Shown: positions 26,496-36,594 of the stretch, piece by piece
Layout of the letters: each line of letters starts with the position of its first letter
Position numbering within the stretch: position 1 is the stretch's first letter
Source of the DNA: Leptospira interrogans serovar Manilae
GTDB taxonomy: Bacteria > Spirochaetota > Leptospiria > Leptospirales > Leptospiraceae
NCBI GenBank assembly: GCA_945887855.1
Contig: CAMCZP010000016.1
Span: forward strand, 1-52,606
Direction: 5' to 3'
Length of the DNA: 52,606 nt
Program-made: the position numbers and the translations under genes
Notes under the pieces: generated by a model
The model's database searches: none
Seen by the model: only the letters and a program-made list of their open reading frames with translations
What the model was told of the DNA's origin: nothing

Positions 26496-27206
26496 TTAAA
26501 AACCCCGAAAGGGGTTTTTAGAAAGTTCTAAAACATCTAAATATAACTTTTCAGTACCGTTCATTTTTAAATGCTTACATATCTTTTCTAAAGGAGTGCC
26601 TTCCATGCTCTCCGGAAATTCAAATGATGTTTGGTGAAGATAAAATCCTATAGAAAATTTTCTATAAATTAATTTAGTAAATAATTCTTTTTGGAAGGTA
26701 AGTATATCTTCAAATTCATACCCAAGATTTTCAAAAAAATCAACAATTATACCCAATGTGATATGATCTGAAACTAGATTTGAATATGTATAAAAATCCA
26801 TATCCTCATTCTCTAAAAAAGGGATTAGGAGAGTAGAATTTTTATTTTCCTTGTTCTTACAATCATAGCCCTGGCATATACTTGCACCATAAAAAGATAC
26901 ATTTTGGCTGTTGGGATCGCCAGTCAAGATTGGGTGAACCATACAACCAATCCTAAAATCTGAAATAAATCCAAGAAATGGGCAGACATAGGTTGTATCA
27001 TCTACCCTTGGTATGTCTTTTTCTATTCCTTCCCTTGTTTTTCTGAATTCAGCCAATGTCCACCTTAGATTATAATTTGTACTCTGCTTAAAATCTTTTG
27101 TTCGTTCAGTAAGGATTTTGTTTACATCCTCTTTCGAAATTTGAAGATTAAAGACTCCACAACATGCACCACATGAATGTTGATTGGTTTGGCAAAGTGA
27201 GCTCAT
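26496..27206 (-). CDS. Cysteine-rich conserved protein, probably metal-binding
   Basis: 236 residues with clustered cysteines: CQTNQHSCGACCGVFN at the N-terminus, YVCPFLGF and IGCMVHP (about 98-115), and ICQGYDC (about 139-145). The order C...CGACCG, CPFLG, GCMVHP, CxxYxC resembles the layout of YkgJ-like iron/zinc-cluster proteins, but I cannot place it firmly. The C-terminal half is helical without cysteines. The last seven codons are made of the terminator stem at 26498, so coding and termination signals overlap. Divergent from an M23 peptidase gene. Confidence 0.7.
   Translation of the reverse strand: MSSLCQTNQHSCGACCGVFNLQISKEDVNKILTERTKDFKQSTNYNLRWTLAEFRKTREGIEKDIPRVDDTTYVCPFLGFISDFRIGCMVHPILTGDPNSQNVSFYGASICQGYDCKNKENKNSTLLIPFLENEDMDFYTYSNLVSDHITLGIIVDFFENLGYEFEDILTFQKELFTKLIYRKFSIGFYLHQTSFEFPESMEGTPLEKICKHLKMNGTEKLYLDVLELSKNPFRGF
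26498..26519. terminator. Bidirectional Rho-independent terminator
   Basis: AAAAACCCC-GAAA-GGGGTTTTT: a 9-base-pair stem with a stable GAAA tetraloop, working on both strands. It serves the phasin-like gene and lies inside the last codons of the minus-strand cysteine-rich gene. Confidence 0.95.
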
Positions 27207-27289
27207 AGTAAATGATTCCTATCACCAAGGATTAGAAAAATACTACAAATTACAAATACATAAATTGACATAACCAATACATTAAAAAT

Positions 27290-28246
27290 ATGTTTCTAAT
27301 AATGAATCGTTTTTTTTTAAAGTATCCGTACTTAAAAAGTCTTCCCATCCATAGGCTTTATCTTCCTATTTTTATTTTATCTATACTTTCGAGTGGTTAT
27401 TTGCTTTCAAAAGAAATAAATTTGGATTGGCCCATTCATACAGAATCACTCTCCCTAAGAATAACATCTTTATTTGGAGAATCCCGAGGAGATCACTTCC
27501 ACAATGGTGTGGATATTTCTTCTGACAGTGAAAGTGTCTACAGCATGGGTGAAGGAACAATAGTCTACTCTAGATACAAAACTGATAATCCATTCCAGGC
27601 TGAATTTGGAAGTGGAAATTGTATATGGATCAACCATGGCAAAGGAATTTTATCTGCTTACTATCACCTAAAAGATGAAAGAGAAGATGGTTTTTTAAAT
27701 AGACAAAAAGTCAAAAGAAATGAAATTATTGGAAAAACTGGTAATACAGGACATTCTAGTGGGTCTCACCTACATTTTATAATAGCCACTGAAAATGGGA
27801 AAAAAATAATAAACCCCCTTACTGTTCTCTCAAAAATCGAGGATTCCAAACCCCCATTTATTGGAAGTATAATTCTCACCAATGGCGAAAATTATACTTA
27901 TATAAACGATGGGGAAAATATAAATATTTCCAAACCATTTCCAATTACTGTCAACATACATGACACAGGAGAAAAACCAGGTCAAAAGAGAGGTGTACAC
28001 ATAGTTGAATTTTTAGTAAACAATAAAGTAGTAAAAAAAAGTAAGTTTGATTCAATTTCGCTTATTGGACAATATTGGACTAATGAAACAGGATTAAAGT
28101 TTGATGAATTGTATTTCAAAGGTAACTATTATATTGACGATATTAATTTTAGATCAGGTCAAAATAATATAGAAGTTAAAGCAACTGATTTCAACGGGAA
28201 TGAATCTATAAAATATTTTACATTTAATGTAAATAGGATTAAATAA
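27290..28246 (+). CDS. M23 family metallopeptidase, secreted
   Basis: 318 residues: N-terminal signal or anchor (LPIFILSILSSGYLLS), then a lysostaphin-type domain with Zn ligands in HFHNGVDIS (about residue 75) and SGSHLHFIIA (about 162). A C-terminal Ig-like beta domain (about 185-318, ending NNIEVKATDFNGNESIKYF) follows. It probably trims peptidoglycan cross-links. Two starts compete: ATG 27290 and ATG 27302; neither has a good ribosome site. It is monocistronic and converges on dnaE with 3 bases between. Confidence 0.85.
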   Translation: MFLIMNRFFLKYPYLKSLPIHRLYLPIFILSILSSGYLLSKEINLDWPIHTESLSLRITSLFGESRGDHFHNGVDISSDSESVYSMGEGTIVYSRYKTDNPFQAEFGSGNCIWINHGKGILSAYYHLKDEREDGFLNRQKVKRNEIIGKTGNTGHSSGSHLHFIIATENGKKIINPLTVLSKIEDSKPPFIGSIILTNGENYTYINDGENINISKPFPITVNIHDTGEKPGQKRGVHIVEFLVNNKVVKKSKFDSISLIGQYWTNETGLKFDELYFKGNYYIDDINFRSGQNNIEVKATDFNGNESIKYFTFNVNRIK

Positions 28247-28249
28247 TAT

Positions 28250-31200
28250 CTATCCTGCTAGTTTTTTTAATTCTTCTCCCACAGTATAATAAATATTATT
28301 TGATCCTACTGTGTCAGTTAATTTTTGGAATAATTCTTTTGAAAGTTCCACGCTATAATGGTCATGTGCTTTGATTACTTTTTTAGATTCTGGTCCTGAT
28401 ATTACATGAAAGTAAACATTACACGATCCTCTAAAAGAGGTTAGGATTCCATACAATTTATTTATCAATGAGAGATCTTGAAAATCACTTGTACTTATTT
28501 TTATATGTAAAGATTTTTCTAATTTACGTTCTAGATTTTCATCATCCAATACTTCTATAGAATTTACTAATATTTGTCCCCTTAGGTCAGCTTCACCAAT
28601 TTCAACTTTATCCAATACTCCTTTGATGAACACAGCCTGGTCTTCTTTCACAAGATCTTTGTATTTAGAATATGATTTTGGAAAAATTGTACAGTCAATC
28701 TCACCTGTGTAATCCTCTAATTTAAAGTTTACAAATTCTTCATTTTTCTTTGTAAACTTAACCTCAGGTTTGGTAATCAGACCGCATAGCTCAATTTTAA
28801 TTCCAGATGACATTGAGTCTGCTTTATCAATTGTGAGTTTAGATAAAGTTTTTAATTTTTTTGCATACTTATCAAGTGGATGACCCGAAAGAAATAACCC
28901 TACTATTAGTTTTTCTCGTCTTAGTTTTTCATCAATTGACCATTCTTCAGCATCTATTGGTAACTGAATTTGGTTATAATCCGTACTACCAGTACCTAAA
29001 AATAAATCCCCCTGCCCTTCTGATGCCCGTGTGCGTTCTCTTGAAGAAAAATTTATTAGAATGTCCATTGATTCAAATAGACATTTTCTCGTAAAACCAA
29101 ATGAATCTAACGCTCCTGCTTGTATCAATGCTTCCAAAACTTTTTTATTTAAAAAATGAGGGTCTATATTGATTAGAAAATCAGTCAAAGTGTTAAAACT
29201 ATTTTTCTTTTTTCTACCATCAATTATTGCGTTCGCAGCTAGATTCCCCACTCCTTTTAGAGCTGAAATACCAAATCGAATTGTTTTCAGAGTGGGAATG
29301 CTAAATGATGCATTAGATTCTCTTACATCAGGGTTTAAAATTTTGATACCCATTTCTCTTGCATTGTTAATAAATTTTACTATTTTTGATGTATCATCAA
29401 TTACACTGACCATCAGGGCTGTCATATATTCAGTAGGGTAATTTGCCTTAAAATATGCTGTCTGGTATGTTATTAGAGCATACGCTACCGAGTGCGATTT
29501 ATTAAAACCATACCCACCAAATTTTTCTAGAAGATCAAATAACTCCTTTGCCCATTTTTCTTCATGACCAATCTTTAATGCACCTTCTATAAATTTTTTA
29601 CGCAATGGATCCATCATATCAGCTTTTTTCTTTGCCATTGCTTTTCTAAGTTGATCGGATTCACCCATTGTAAATCCACCCACTATCCTAGAAATACTCA
29701 TGACCTGCTCTTGGTACACAGCAACACCATAAGTTTCTTTTAAAATAGGCTCACAAGAAGAGTGGGGATAGATAACTTTTTGTTTACCACTTTTTCGATC
29801 TAAATAATCTTGAAGCATCCCTGAATCCATTGGACCCGGTCTATACAGTGCGATAAGAGCCACAATTTCTTCAAAGCTACTCACCTGTGATCTTGCCACA
29901 AGATCTGTCATACCCGCAGACTCCAATTGGAAGATTCCTAAAGTATTTGCCTTACGTAGTACAGAAAAAGTATTAGAGTCGTCTAGTGGGATATCATCAG
30001 GATTAATTGAAATTTTATGCCTTTCTTCTATTAATTTAATCGCTGTATCAAGAGTTGTTAAATTTTGTAGTCCCAAAATATCCATTTTAATCAGACCAAC
30101 ACTTTCAAGCTGATCTTTATCAAATTGTGTTACAATTGAACGGTTGGGCTTCCCCTTTTCAGCTACAGTAGATAGTGGAACTATAGTTTCTAAAGGTTCG
30201 GGAGATATCACTACCCCTGCAGCATGTCTACCTGGCTGCCTATAATTTCCTTCTAATTTGGATGCTATATAAAATAATTTTTTATTTACTTCATTTCTCT
30301 CTTTGATTATTTTTAGCTCTGCAGACATTTCTACAGCTTCTTCTATAGATTCAACTTTAGGAGGAAAGGCTTTTGTAATTTCATTGGACTCCTGGAATGA
30401 TATATTTAGTACTCTGGCGACATCTTTCAAGGATGCTTTGGCTGCCATTGTATTAAAAGTTATAATTTGTCCTACTTTATTTTCTCCATACTTACTCTTA
30501 ATATAATTGATGACTTCTTCTCTTTTCTCTACACAAAAATCCGTATCAACATCTGGCATATCTTTTCTATCTGGATTTAGAAATCTTTCAAATAATAATC
30601 CATATTTCAATGGATCCACATTTGTAATACCAATGGCAAAGGCTACAATTGACCCAGCAGCAGAACCCCTACCCGGACCAACTGGAATTCCTGATTTTTT
30701 TGCAAAATTTATATAATCCTGTACTATTAAAAAGTATCCTGAAAACCTCATATTTTCAATGGTTTTCATCTCAAAATCAACACGCTTACGTATATCTTCT
30801 GTAATAATCTTATATTTTTTTAATATACCTTCTTCTACTAATTTAGATAAATAAGAATCTGAATCATATCCCTCGGGAACTTTAAACTCAGGCAGTAGGT
30901 GATTCCCAAATTCTAGAGATAAATTACATTTATCCCGAATATTTAAAGTGTTATGGTATGCATCAGGTAGCTCAGGAAAGAGCATTGCCATTTCTTCAGG
31001 GGACTTAACGTAAAATTCAGAATTAAATCCAAACCTCATGTGTTCATCTATTTTCTTTTGTGTACCAATTCGCAGTAGGATATCCTGTGCTGCTTGGTCT
31101 TCTTTGTATAAAAAATGGGAATCATTGGTTAACACCAATGGAATATTTTGAGATTTTGAAAATTCATAAAGTTTTTTAGCAACTATATCCTGCTCTTTAA

Positions 31201-31750
31201 TTCCATGCTTTTGAATTTCTAAATAAAAATCTTCTTTATGAAAAATTTCATTCAATTGATTAGCTAATGCTATAGAACCAGTATCATTTCCCTCCATTAT
31301 TTTTCTTTGTACTTCACCAGCCAAACAAGCAGTAAGACAAATAATTCCATCACTATGACGAGATAGTAAATCATAATCTATTCTTGGTTTTTTATAAAAG
31401 CCTTCCGTGAAAGATCTAGATGAAAGTTTAATTAGATTTTGATACCCTTTTTCATTTTTTGCCAGTAAGATTAAGTGATACGCATTCCCATCAGGTATTG
31501 TATCCATTTCTTTTTCTTCCGATCGATTTTTGGAAACATAAAACTCAGAACCAATGATTGGTTTGATGTTATTTTTTTGGGCTTCTTTATAAAACTCAAT
31601 TGCTCCATACATATTACCATGGTCAGTGATTGCAACTGAACTCATTCCAACTTTTTTCAAATGTTTCATCAGCTCAGGAATGCGTATAGCACCATCCAAC
31701 ATAGAATATGTGGTATGGAGGTGGAGGTGAGTGAAATCCTTATCTAGCAT
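28250..31750 (-). CDS. dnaE: DNA polymerase III alpha subunit
   Basis: The replicative polymerase, 1166 residues. The N-terminal PHP domain keeps all expected metal ligands ([50 protein letters not shown]), so intrinsic proofreading is plausible. Polymerase motifs: [29 protein letters not shown] and the finger region [14 protein letters not shown] and [21 protein letters not shown] helix-hairpin-helix and an OB fold (about 985-1065, [20 protein letters not shown]) precede the C-terminal tau-binding region. The ssb gene lies 88 bases upstream on the same strand, so the two may form a replication unit. Confidence 0.97.
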   Translation of the reverse strand: MLDKDFTHLHLHTTYSMLDGAIRIPELMKHLKKVGMSSVAITDHGNMYGAIEFYKEAQKNNIKPIIGSEFYVSKNRSEEKEMDTIPDGNAYHLILLAKNEKGYQNLIKLSSRSFTEGFYKKPRIDYDLLSRHSDGIICLTACLAGEVQRKIMEGNDTGSIALANQLNEIFHKEDFYLEIQKHGIKEQDIVAKKLYEFSKSQNIPLVLTNDSHFLYKEDQAAQDILLRIGTQKKIDEHMRFGFNSEFYVKSPEEMAMLFPELPDAYHNTLNIRDKCNLSLEFGNHLLPEFKVPEGYDSDSYLSKLVEEGILKKYKIITEDIRKRVDFEMKTIENMRFSGYFLIVQDYINFAKKSGIPVGPGRGSAAGSIVAFAIGITNVDPLKYGLLFERFLNPDRKDMPDVDTDFCVEKREEVINYIKSKYGENKVGQIITFNTMAAKASLKDVARVLNISFQESNEITKAFPPKVESIEEAVEMSAELKIIKERNEVNKKLFYIASKLEGNYRQPGRHAAGVVISPEPLETIVPLSTVAEKGKPNRSIVTQFDKDQLESVGLIKMDILGLQNLTTLDTAIKLIEERHKISINPDDIPLDDSNTFSVLRKANTLGIFQLESAGMTDLVARSQVSSFEEIVALIALYRPGPMDSGMLQDYLDRKSGKQKVIYPHSSCEPILKETYGVAVYQEQVMSISRIVGGFTMGESDQLRKAMAKKKADMMDPLRKKFIEGALKIGHEEKWAKELFDLLEKFGGYGFNKSHSVAYALITYQTAYFKANYPTEYMTALMVSVIDDTSKIVKFINNAREMGIKILNPDVRESNASFSIPTLKTIRFGISALKGVGNLAANAIIDGRKKKNSFNTLTDFLINIDPHFLNKKVLEALIQAGALDSFGFTRKCLFESMDILINFSSRERTRASEGQGDLFLGTGSTDYNQIQLPIDAEEWSIDEKLRREKLIVGLFLSGHPLDKYAKKLKTLSKLTIDKADSMSSGIKIELCGLITKPEVKFTKKNEEFVNFKLEDYTGEIDCTIFPKSYSKYKDLVKEDQAVFIKGVLDKVEIGEADLRGQILVNSIEVLDDENLERKLEKSLHIKISTSDFQDLSLINKLYGILTSFRGSCNVYFHVISGPESKKVIKAHDHYSVELSKELFQKLTDTVGSNNIYYTVGEELKKLAG

Positions 31751-31838
31751 GTGACATAATCCTATTTTTCTACAATAGACCTAAGGATATCTAGAAACAA
31801 GATATTTTTTTAATTTCTTGGAAACATAATAAGGTATT

Positions 31839-32273
31839 TTAAAAAATATCTTCTGAGTCAATTTCTCCGATCACATCCTCTATTTGTGGTACTGTTGTTC
31901 TTGCTACTGATGGAGGGCTTGGCTCATCTGATGAGTTCATACCTTTTGATCCAAGCAATTGGATATTTTCCGTTCGAATCCTAACTTTAGATGCTTTTTT
32001 TCCATCCGGTGTGTCCCAGGTTTCCTGAACAAGTCTGCCTTCTACTAAAACTTGCTTTCCTTTGGAACCATATTGTTTTATGATTTCTGCGAGTTTTCCC
32101 CAGGCAACACAATCAAAGTAGTGAGTTTCATCCTTTTTTTCTCCATTTACAACATAAGTTCTGTTATTGGCAATACTGAAATTTACCAGTGAACTGCCTT
32201 CATTCACAATCTTATATTCAGGATCTCTAGTGAACCTGCCAATCAACACAACTGTATTCAAATCTGTTGCCAT
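31839..32273 (-). CDS. ssb: Single-stranded DNA-binding protein
   Basis: 144 residues: OB fold with NTVVLIGRFTRDPEY, FSIANNRTY, HYFDCVAWGKLAEI and GKQVLVEGRLVQETW, then a short disordered linker and the acidic tip DSEDIF that recruits partner proteins. The ribosome site GGAGAG lies 8 bases before the ATG. Probably co-transcribed with dnaE. The 5' region carries an inverted repeat over the likely -10 box. Confidence 0.95.
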   Translation of the reverse strand: MATDLNTVVLIGRFTRDPEYKIVNEGSSLVNFSIANNRTYVVNGEKKDETHYFDCVAWGKLAEIIKQYGSKGKQVLVEGRLVQETWDTPDGKKASKVRIRTENIQLLGSKGMNSSDEPSPPSVARTTVPQIEDVIGEIDSEDIF

Positions 32274-32294
32274 AAATTACTCTCCAATGGTTAA

Positions 32295-32331
32295 CTTATC
32301 TACAGATAAGAATACCCCACCGCTAGGACAA
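32295..32331 (-). promoter_or_regulatory. ssb promoter candidate with overlapping inverted repeat
   Basis: Minus strand: TTGTCC (32331-32326), 16-base spacer, TTATCT (32309-32304). The inverted repeat CTTATC-TGTA-GATAAG (32310-32295) covers the -10 and the likely start site, so it could be an operator or a 5' hairpin. Which regulator would bind is unknown. Confidence 0.4.
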
Positions 32332-32374
32332 ATTTTTATTTTTTTAGAAATTAGAAATTAAAAATGGAAAGAAA

Positions 32375-32402
32375 CGGAGTTTAAAGAAACTTTTCAACTC
32401 CG
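32375..32402 (-). terminator. Terminator downstream of the secreted-protein gene
   Basis: CGGAGTT (32375-32381) pairs with AACTCCG (32396-32402) around a 14-base loop. Read on the minus strand, the stem is followed by a T-rich stretch. It lies 17 bases past the stop of the gene at 32419. Confidence 0.6.
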
Positions 32403-32418
32403 ATTGGCTAGGATTTTT

Positions 32419-33240
32419 TTAGTACTTCAATGATTTTTGCACTGAGGAATTGTTTTCTTTCACTCGATTCACAATTTTTAAATCGTTAAAATCGTAAATT
32501 TTTGTATACATTTCATGAAAATATCTCAAGTGCTTAAAGAAATTTTCTCTTTTGAATTCATTACGAATAGGACTGCTTTTTGTATTGTCTACTTGTGAAA
32601 GTTTGTATTTACCATAAGAATATTCCGATGGCTTTTCTTGGTTATATGATTCCGGTCTATCATCATATTGAGCCATAATCGTTATTTTATCGTTGTGATC
32701 CCCTGGCGCTAAAGGATCTTCATCCAAGACTTCCAACATATGTTTATCCAAATAGAGTAAGTCATTCATAACTGATTTTAGTTTAACCTTATTTAGTTTG
32801 CGGGGTGGAGCAGTTCTGGGATTTGGATCCGCACCACTGGAATCGAAAAAGAGAGTCATAGATTTTGATTTAGAGCCACGGGCAGACCTTAAGTCAGGAC
32901 CGACGAAATCAAAAATTTCTACTTTTAAGCAATCGTTGCTGATATCCTCTTGGTTCTGATCTTCAATACAATCGTTGCCTTTTGTCTTACCCTTAGTGAT
33001 AAGTGTATGCCTGGGAAGGTCTTTAATTTTCATAGGAATGAGTCTGGCATGCACTTGCATTGAATCATATACACTTCTTAGGACTTCATCCAATCTCTTT
33101 TCTTCGTTACTTATATTTTTGCTATTCTGTGAGCTTGGAATAAAACTAATATATTGTGGATCATTCCCGGCACTACTTTGACTATAAAGAAAATTGAAAC
33201 TAACAAATAATACGCTTAGTACTACAGCTAATACTTTCAT
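32419..33240 (-). CDS. Secreted periplasmic protein, unknown (possibly flagellar-coiling type)
   Basis: 273 residues with a clean Sec signal peptide (MKVLAVVLSVLFVSFNFLYSQ, cleavage near SQS). The mature protein is charged, with two cysteines (NDCIEDQ and NDCLKVE) that may pair, and helical segments near the end (KRENFFKHLRYFHEMYTKIYD). Own promoter, strong GGGG ribosome site and own terminator suggest an abundant product. By size, location and general look it could be one of the Leptospira flagellar sheath (FcpA/FcpB) proteins, but I cannot confirm that from sequence. Treat the function as unknown. Confidence 0.7.
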   Translation of the reverse strand: MKVLAVVLSVLFVSFNFLYSQSSAGNDPQYISFIPSSQNSKNISNEEKRLDEVLRSVYDSMQVHARLIPMKIKDLPRHTLITKGKTKGNDCIEDQNQEDISNDCLKVEIFDFVGPDLRSARGSKSKSMTLFFDSSGADPNPRTAPPRKLNKVKLKSVMNDLLYLDKHMLEVLDEDPLAPGDHNDKITIMAQYDDRPESYNQEKPSEYSYGKYKLSQVDNTKSSPIRNEFKRENFFKHLRYFHEMYTKIYDFNDLKIVNRVKENNSSVQKSLKY

Positions 33241-33281
33241 AAATAAACCCCTTTTTTAATAAAAAATAAGAACTTCTATAG

Positions 33282-33310
33282 AATGTAAAGCATATTTATA
33301 GATCTCTCAA
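33282..33310 (-). promoter_or_regulatory. Promoter candidate for the secreted protein at 32419
   Basis: Minus strand: TTGAGA (33310-33305), 17-base spacer, TACATT (33287-33282). The leader to the ATG would be about 35 bases and includes the GGGG ribosome site. Confidence 0.45.
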
Positions 33311-33485
33311 TCCACTATCATTATAAATTAAAATTCTTTTTTTTAAAAATAATAGTAAATTTACAGGTACATACAAAAAAATTAGAAGATTTGAACTGTT
33401 ATGTTTAAATTATTTTTGAAATAAGTATAAAATTTTATACTAAATGAGGTTTATTTATATTTTTTTATTTGTTGAATATGATCTT

Positions 33486-33528
33486 AAAACCAAAGAAAAT
33501 GTTTCACATTTATTTTTTCTTTGGTTTT
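33486..33528. terminator. Long-stem terminator after pcnB
   Basis: AAAACCAAAGAAAA (33486-33499) and TTTTCTTTGGTTTT (33515-33528) are perfect 14-base inverted repeats with a 15-base loop. On the minus strand it lies 62 bases past the pcnB stop. The stem is A/T-rich and carries T runs on both strands. Confidence 0.7.
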
Positions 33529-33590
33529 AGTCCGAAATTTTACTTAGTTAGACATATATTTTAATGTTATATAGCCTGTTTTATAACCAC

Positions 33591-35237
33591 TCAAGGAGAA
33601 TCCTTAGGTTCCGGGATCTGAGATTCTCCCCCTCCCTCTGGTTTCTTTCCTTTTTTATTCTGAAACTTCCTAAATCGCTTGGGTCTGAACTTCTTTTTTT
33701 TGGAAAAAGGTGATTTATCATCTTTTGTAAATTTTGACTGGTTACTTCGATCTGTTACCTCTTCTGCAATCCCAACATTTCCATCTTTTTCCAATGGTTC
33801 AGAATCTATATCCAAACCATTTGTTTCATCTGAAAGAGCATCTTCAAAATCATCTTCTTCATTTTTAGAAAATTTTGCACCTTGGTTTTCTTGTTTTTTA
33901 TTGAATTTTGGTTTCTCTTTTTTCTTTTTCTCAAAACGGTTGTTTCGATTGGGAGTGGTAGATGTTTTAGGCCTGATTCTCGTGGATATTTCCCAGAAAA
34001 AAGCACATTGAAGACCACTTTCATCATTTTCTGCCTCAGCATTTATTTTAAAATACATGAAGGCATCATAAAAGAAATCTTTCGTTTTAAATAATTCATT
34101 TTGTACTACATTATTTTCATTGATTTGTTTGAACCTTTTTTGGCTCGCAAACGTTTTTATCAACCTATCTTTATCTTTTTTAGGAATCTCTAATCGTTTA
34201 CAAATCGGTTCGAGGGCATTTTTTATGATTGGAACCATGTGGCCTTTATCTTTTGCCAATGCCTCCTTTACAATGTCCGAAAAAAGAAGACTATAGTAGA
34301 TCACGGGAGTAAGATCTTCCCGTTCTTTTATCTTCCGATCGGCAATTTGTAAGCGTTTTCCAATATTGGTTTCAAGAAAATTTGATTCCCAATTAGGTGT
34401 TTTTTTAGAGCCTTCAAAAGCTTCCTTGTAAAGCACCTCTAAGAGTTGGTTTTCTGCCAGCCCTTTGAAGATAATGGCTGTTTCCATGGTTCTATAAATT
34501 TTGTTATACTCTTCCAGCATTCTAGAAGAGGACGCTTTCTCTATTTCAAACCTATTTTTTTTAATTGCCTTAGATGTATTTTTTTCTATAGCTAGGTTGT
34601 GTAAAACACTTATCTTTACAGCCCTAAGCATTCGAACCGGGTCTTCTCTAAAAGAGATATCAGGATCCCCTACTACTTTAACTACTTTATTTTTTATATC
34701 TTCATATCCACCAACAAAGTCAATGATGGATTCATTTCGAGGATCATAATAAAGTGCATTGACAGTGAAATCCCTTCTTGCTGCATCCTCTTTTGCTGTA
34801 CCAAAGTTATTGTCTTTCTTAAGCAATAGATCAGCATCTTTGCTCTGATTTTTAACCATCCGATGGTCGGGAAGTGATCTAAATGTAGAAACCTCAATTA
34901 CTTTACCACGAAAGAGAATATGAACAATTTTAAATCTTTTTCCAATTATTCTACAGTTGTTGAAAATATTTTTTATTTGGTTTGGTGTAGCACTAGTTGC
35001 TATATCAAAATCCTTAGGCTTTCTGCCCAAGAGCAAATCGCGAACGCATCCACCAACTAAATATGCCTTATGCCCAAATCGATTCAACCTGTGAATGATT
35101 TTTAATGCATCTTCATCCATCGAGCTTTTTCGTAACCCATGGATCTCTTTGTATATTCGATTTCCTTCCGGAAATACTAGAATCTCATCTACGGTAAGAG
35201 TTTTCTTCCTAAAGAGATTTAATATGTACTTTAACAT
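33591..35237 (-). CDS. pcnB: Poly(A) polymerase / CCA-adding-type nucleotidyltransferase
   Basis: 548 residues of class II nucleotidyltransferase. The head domain has [20 protein letters not shown] and DIAT with the D-x-D catalytic pair, then [14 protein letters not shown] and [13 protein letters not shown], and RNA-binding helices to about residue 420. The form [14 protein letters not shown] fits PcnB better than CCA enzymes, but both activities remain possible. Residues about 425-548 are a low-complexity tail of alternating basic ([12 protein letters not shown]) and acidic ([12 protein letters not shown]) blocks ending [15 protein letters not shown], probably disordered and RNA-binding. A terminator follows. 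Confidence 0.88.
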   Translation of the reverse strand: MLKYILNLFRKKTLTVDEILVFPEGNRIYKEIHGLRKSSMDEDALKIIHRLNRFGHKAYLVGGCVRDLLLGRKPKDFDIATSATPNQIKNIFNNCRIIGKRFKIVHILFRGKVIEVSTFRSLPDHRMVKNQSKDADLLLKKDNNFGTAKEDAARRDFTVNALYYDPRNESIIDFVGGYEDIKNKVVKVVGDPDISFREDPVRMLRAVKISVLHNLAIEKNTSKAIKKNRFEIEKASSSRMLEEYNKIYRTMETAIIFKGLAENQLLEVLYKEAFEGSKKTPNWESNFLETNIGKRLQIADRKIKEREDLTPVIYYSLLFSDIVKEALAKDKGHMVPIIKNALEPICKRLEIPKKDKDRLIKTFASQKRFKQINENNVVQNELFKTKDFFYDAFMYFKINAEAENDESGLQCAFFWEISTRIRPKTSTTPNRNNRFEKKKKEKPKFNKKQENQGAKFSKNEEDDFEDALSDETNGLDIDSEPLEKDGNVGIAEEVTDRSNQSKFTKDDKSPFSKKKKFRPKRFRKFQNKKGKKPEGGGESQIPEPKDSP

Positions 35238-35480
35238 TCTTCTTAACCTTTATGGGTACACTAAGTTCCCGCCGGGGTTGTTTTATTTATGTTGTAAGAA
35301 AGAACAGTTCCCATACCCCCAATCTACTGGGTTTCTATAAAAAAACTTCCAAACTCGAAATTAGATTGGTCTTTTCCAATCTCCATAACAACCCAAAAAG
35401 ACTTTTTGTCCTTTTTTATGGTCGGTAATTTTAGCAATCACCTATTTTAAATAATTTGTATTTGTGCCTAATGGTTCCTT

Positions 35481-35510
35481 GTTGACGGGGAATAAAGAGG
35501 AATAAATAAG
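35481..35510 (+). promoter_or_regulatory. Promoter candidate for the M23 gene at 35526
   Basis: TTGACG (35482-35487) with AATAAG (35505-35510) 17 bases on. The -10 match is weak, so this is a tentative call. Between here and pcnB a hairpin AGATTGG-TCTTTT-CCAATCT lies near 35363. Confidence 0.3.
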
Positions 35511-35525
35511 TACCTCGAGAACACC

Positions 35526-36539
35526 ATGCAAAAAAATCAGCCTGAATTGACAATTTTTAATAAAATTATCATCTACACCAGAAAATGGAAAAAGGCTCTA
35601 TCAGAGTTAAACACTCTGGGGAAGACACAAATATCCTTAATGCTCATTCCACACAACAATGAGAAAATAATCAAGTTAGATTTATCAATTTATTTAATTC
35701 TTTTCCTGTCCTCTCTTTCCTTTCTCTTAGTTTGCATGACTTTGGTAAATATAAGCATTAATTTACTGAGGAAAAATACAAGTATAAACATTCTAGAACG
35801 GGGAAACCAACAAAGGATCATTTTTCTCCACCACGAAGAGAAAGCCTCAGAAATGGAAGACACCCTAGATGATCTGGAATCTGAAATTGAAAACTTAAAC
35901 ACTGTTACTTGGGGAAAATATTTCAAAGAAAACAGAATTCCCTCCATTGAAATTTACAAACAATCGGGACTGGTTACATTTTTTGGAGAAAAAGATGAAA
36001 TGCAGTCCAATCTTAAAATCTTCAAAGAAACAGTGGAGCGCTTTTCCTCTCTCCATCAGAAACTAAATGAACTAAAGCCAGTATTTTTAAATTCCTCTGA
36101 TTACCTAGAAACACGTGAAAGTATCGTTCAATCCATGCCCAGGGGTCGTCCTCTAGGTCGGGGGGTTGGAATTGTTGCATCTACCTATGGGAAGAGAGAA
36201 GATCCCGTTTTTGGAGGTGGTGAGTTTCACAATGGAGTTGACTTTGCTGCACCCATGCGAACCCCCATCTATGCAACAGCTCCGGGGATTGTTGCTGATG
36301 CCAGTTTTTCTGAGGCAAACTTTGGTAATCACCTCAGGATAAACCATGAAAATGGTTTTTTTACACTGTATGCCCATTGCTCTGAACTCAAAGTTAAGAA
36401 AGGGGATATAATCAAGAGGGGTGATCTTATTGCACTTGTGGGTTCTACTGGAAAATCGACCGGCTCTCACTTACACTATGAAGTTCATATTGGTTTGGAT
36501 CCAGCATACAATCCCCAAGAATTTATAAATATCGACTAA
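35526..36539 (+). CDS. Membrane-anchored M23 metallopeptidase with coiled coil
   Basis: 337 residues: a cytoplasmic N-terminus of about 50, one transmembrane helix (LSIYLILFLSSLSFLLVCM, about 53-71), a periplasmic coiled coil (about 98-130, EEKASEMEDTLDDLESEIEN), and a C-terminal LytM domain with FHNGVDFAAP (His about 238, Asp about 242), NHLRINHENGFFTLYAHCS and GSHLHYEVHIG. This layout is that of EnvC/NlpD-like or MepM-like factors in envelope growth and division. It lies 55 bases before lgt. Confidence 0.9.
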   Translation: MQKNQPELTIFNKIIIYTRKWKKALSELNTLGKTQISLMLIPHNNEKIIKLDLSIYLILFLSSLSFLLVCMTLVNISINLLRKNTSINILERGNQQRIIFLHHEEKASEMEDTLDDLESEIENLNTVTWGKYFKENRIPSIEIYKQSGLVTFFGEKDEMQSNLKIFKETVERFSSLHQKLNELKPVFLNSSDYLETRESIVQSMPRGRPLGRGVGIVASTYGKREDPVFGGGEFHNGVDFAAPMRTPIYATAPGIVADASFSEANFGNHLRINHENGFFTLYAHCSELKVKKGDIIKRGDLIALVGSTGKSTGSHLHYEVHIGLDPAYNPQEFINID

Positions 36540-36594
36540 TGTAGCTATTTCTATTTTAATTGATCCATTTCCTCCATACTGAAAATCTGTCTAC

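Larger units (their letters stand above)
33241..33590. other. 350-base AT-rich non-coding stretch with a promoter and a terminator
   Basis: Between two minus-strand genes. It holds the pcnB terminator (33486-33528) and a promoter for the secreted-protein gene (33282-33310). The rest is AT-rich with short T and A runs. No open frame or RNA gene is apparent. Confidence 0.6.

Noticed and set aside
35360..35420. Hairpins AGATTGG/CCAATCT and AAAAAG/CTTTTT between pcnB and the M23 gene, considered as a riboswitch
   Set aside because: Short stems with no recognisable aptamer layout, and no metabolic gene follows.
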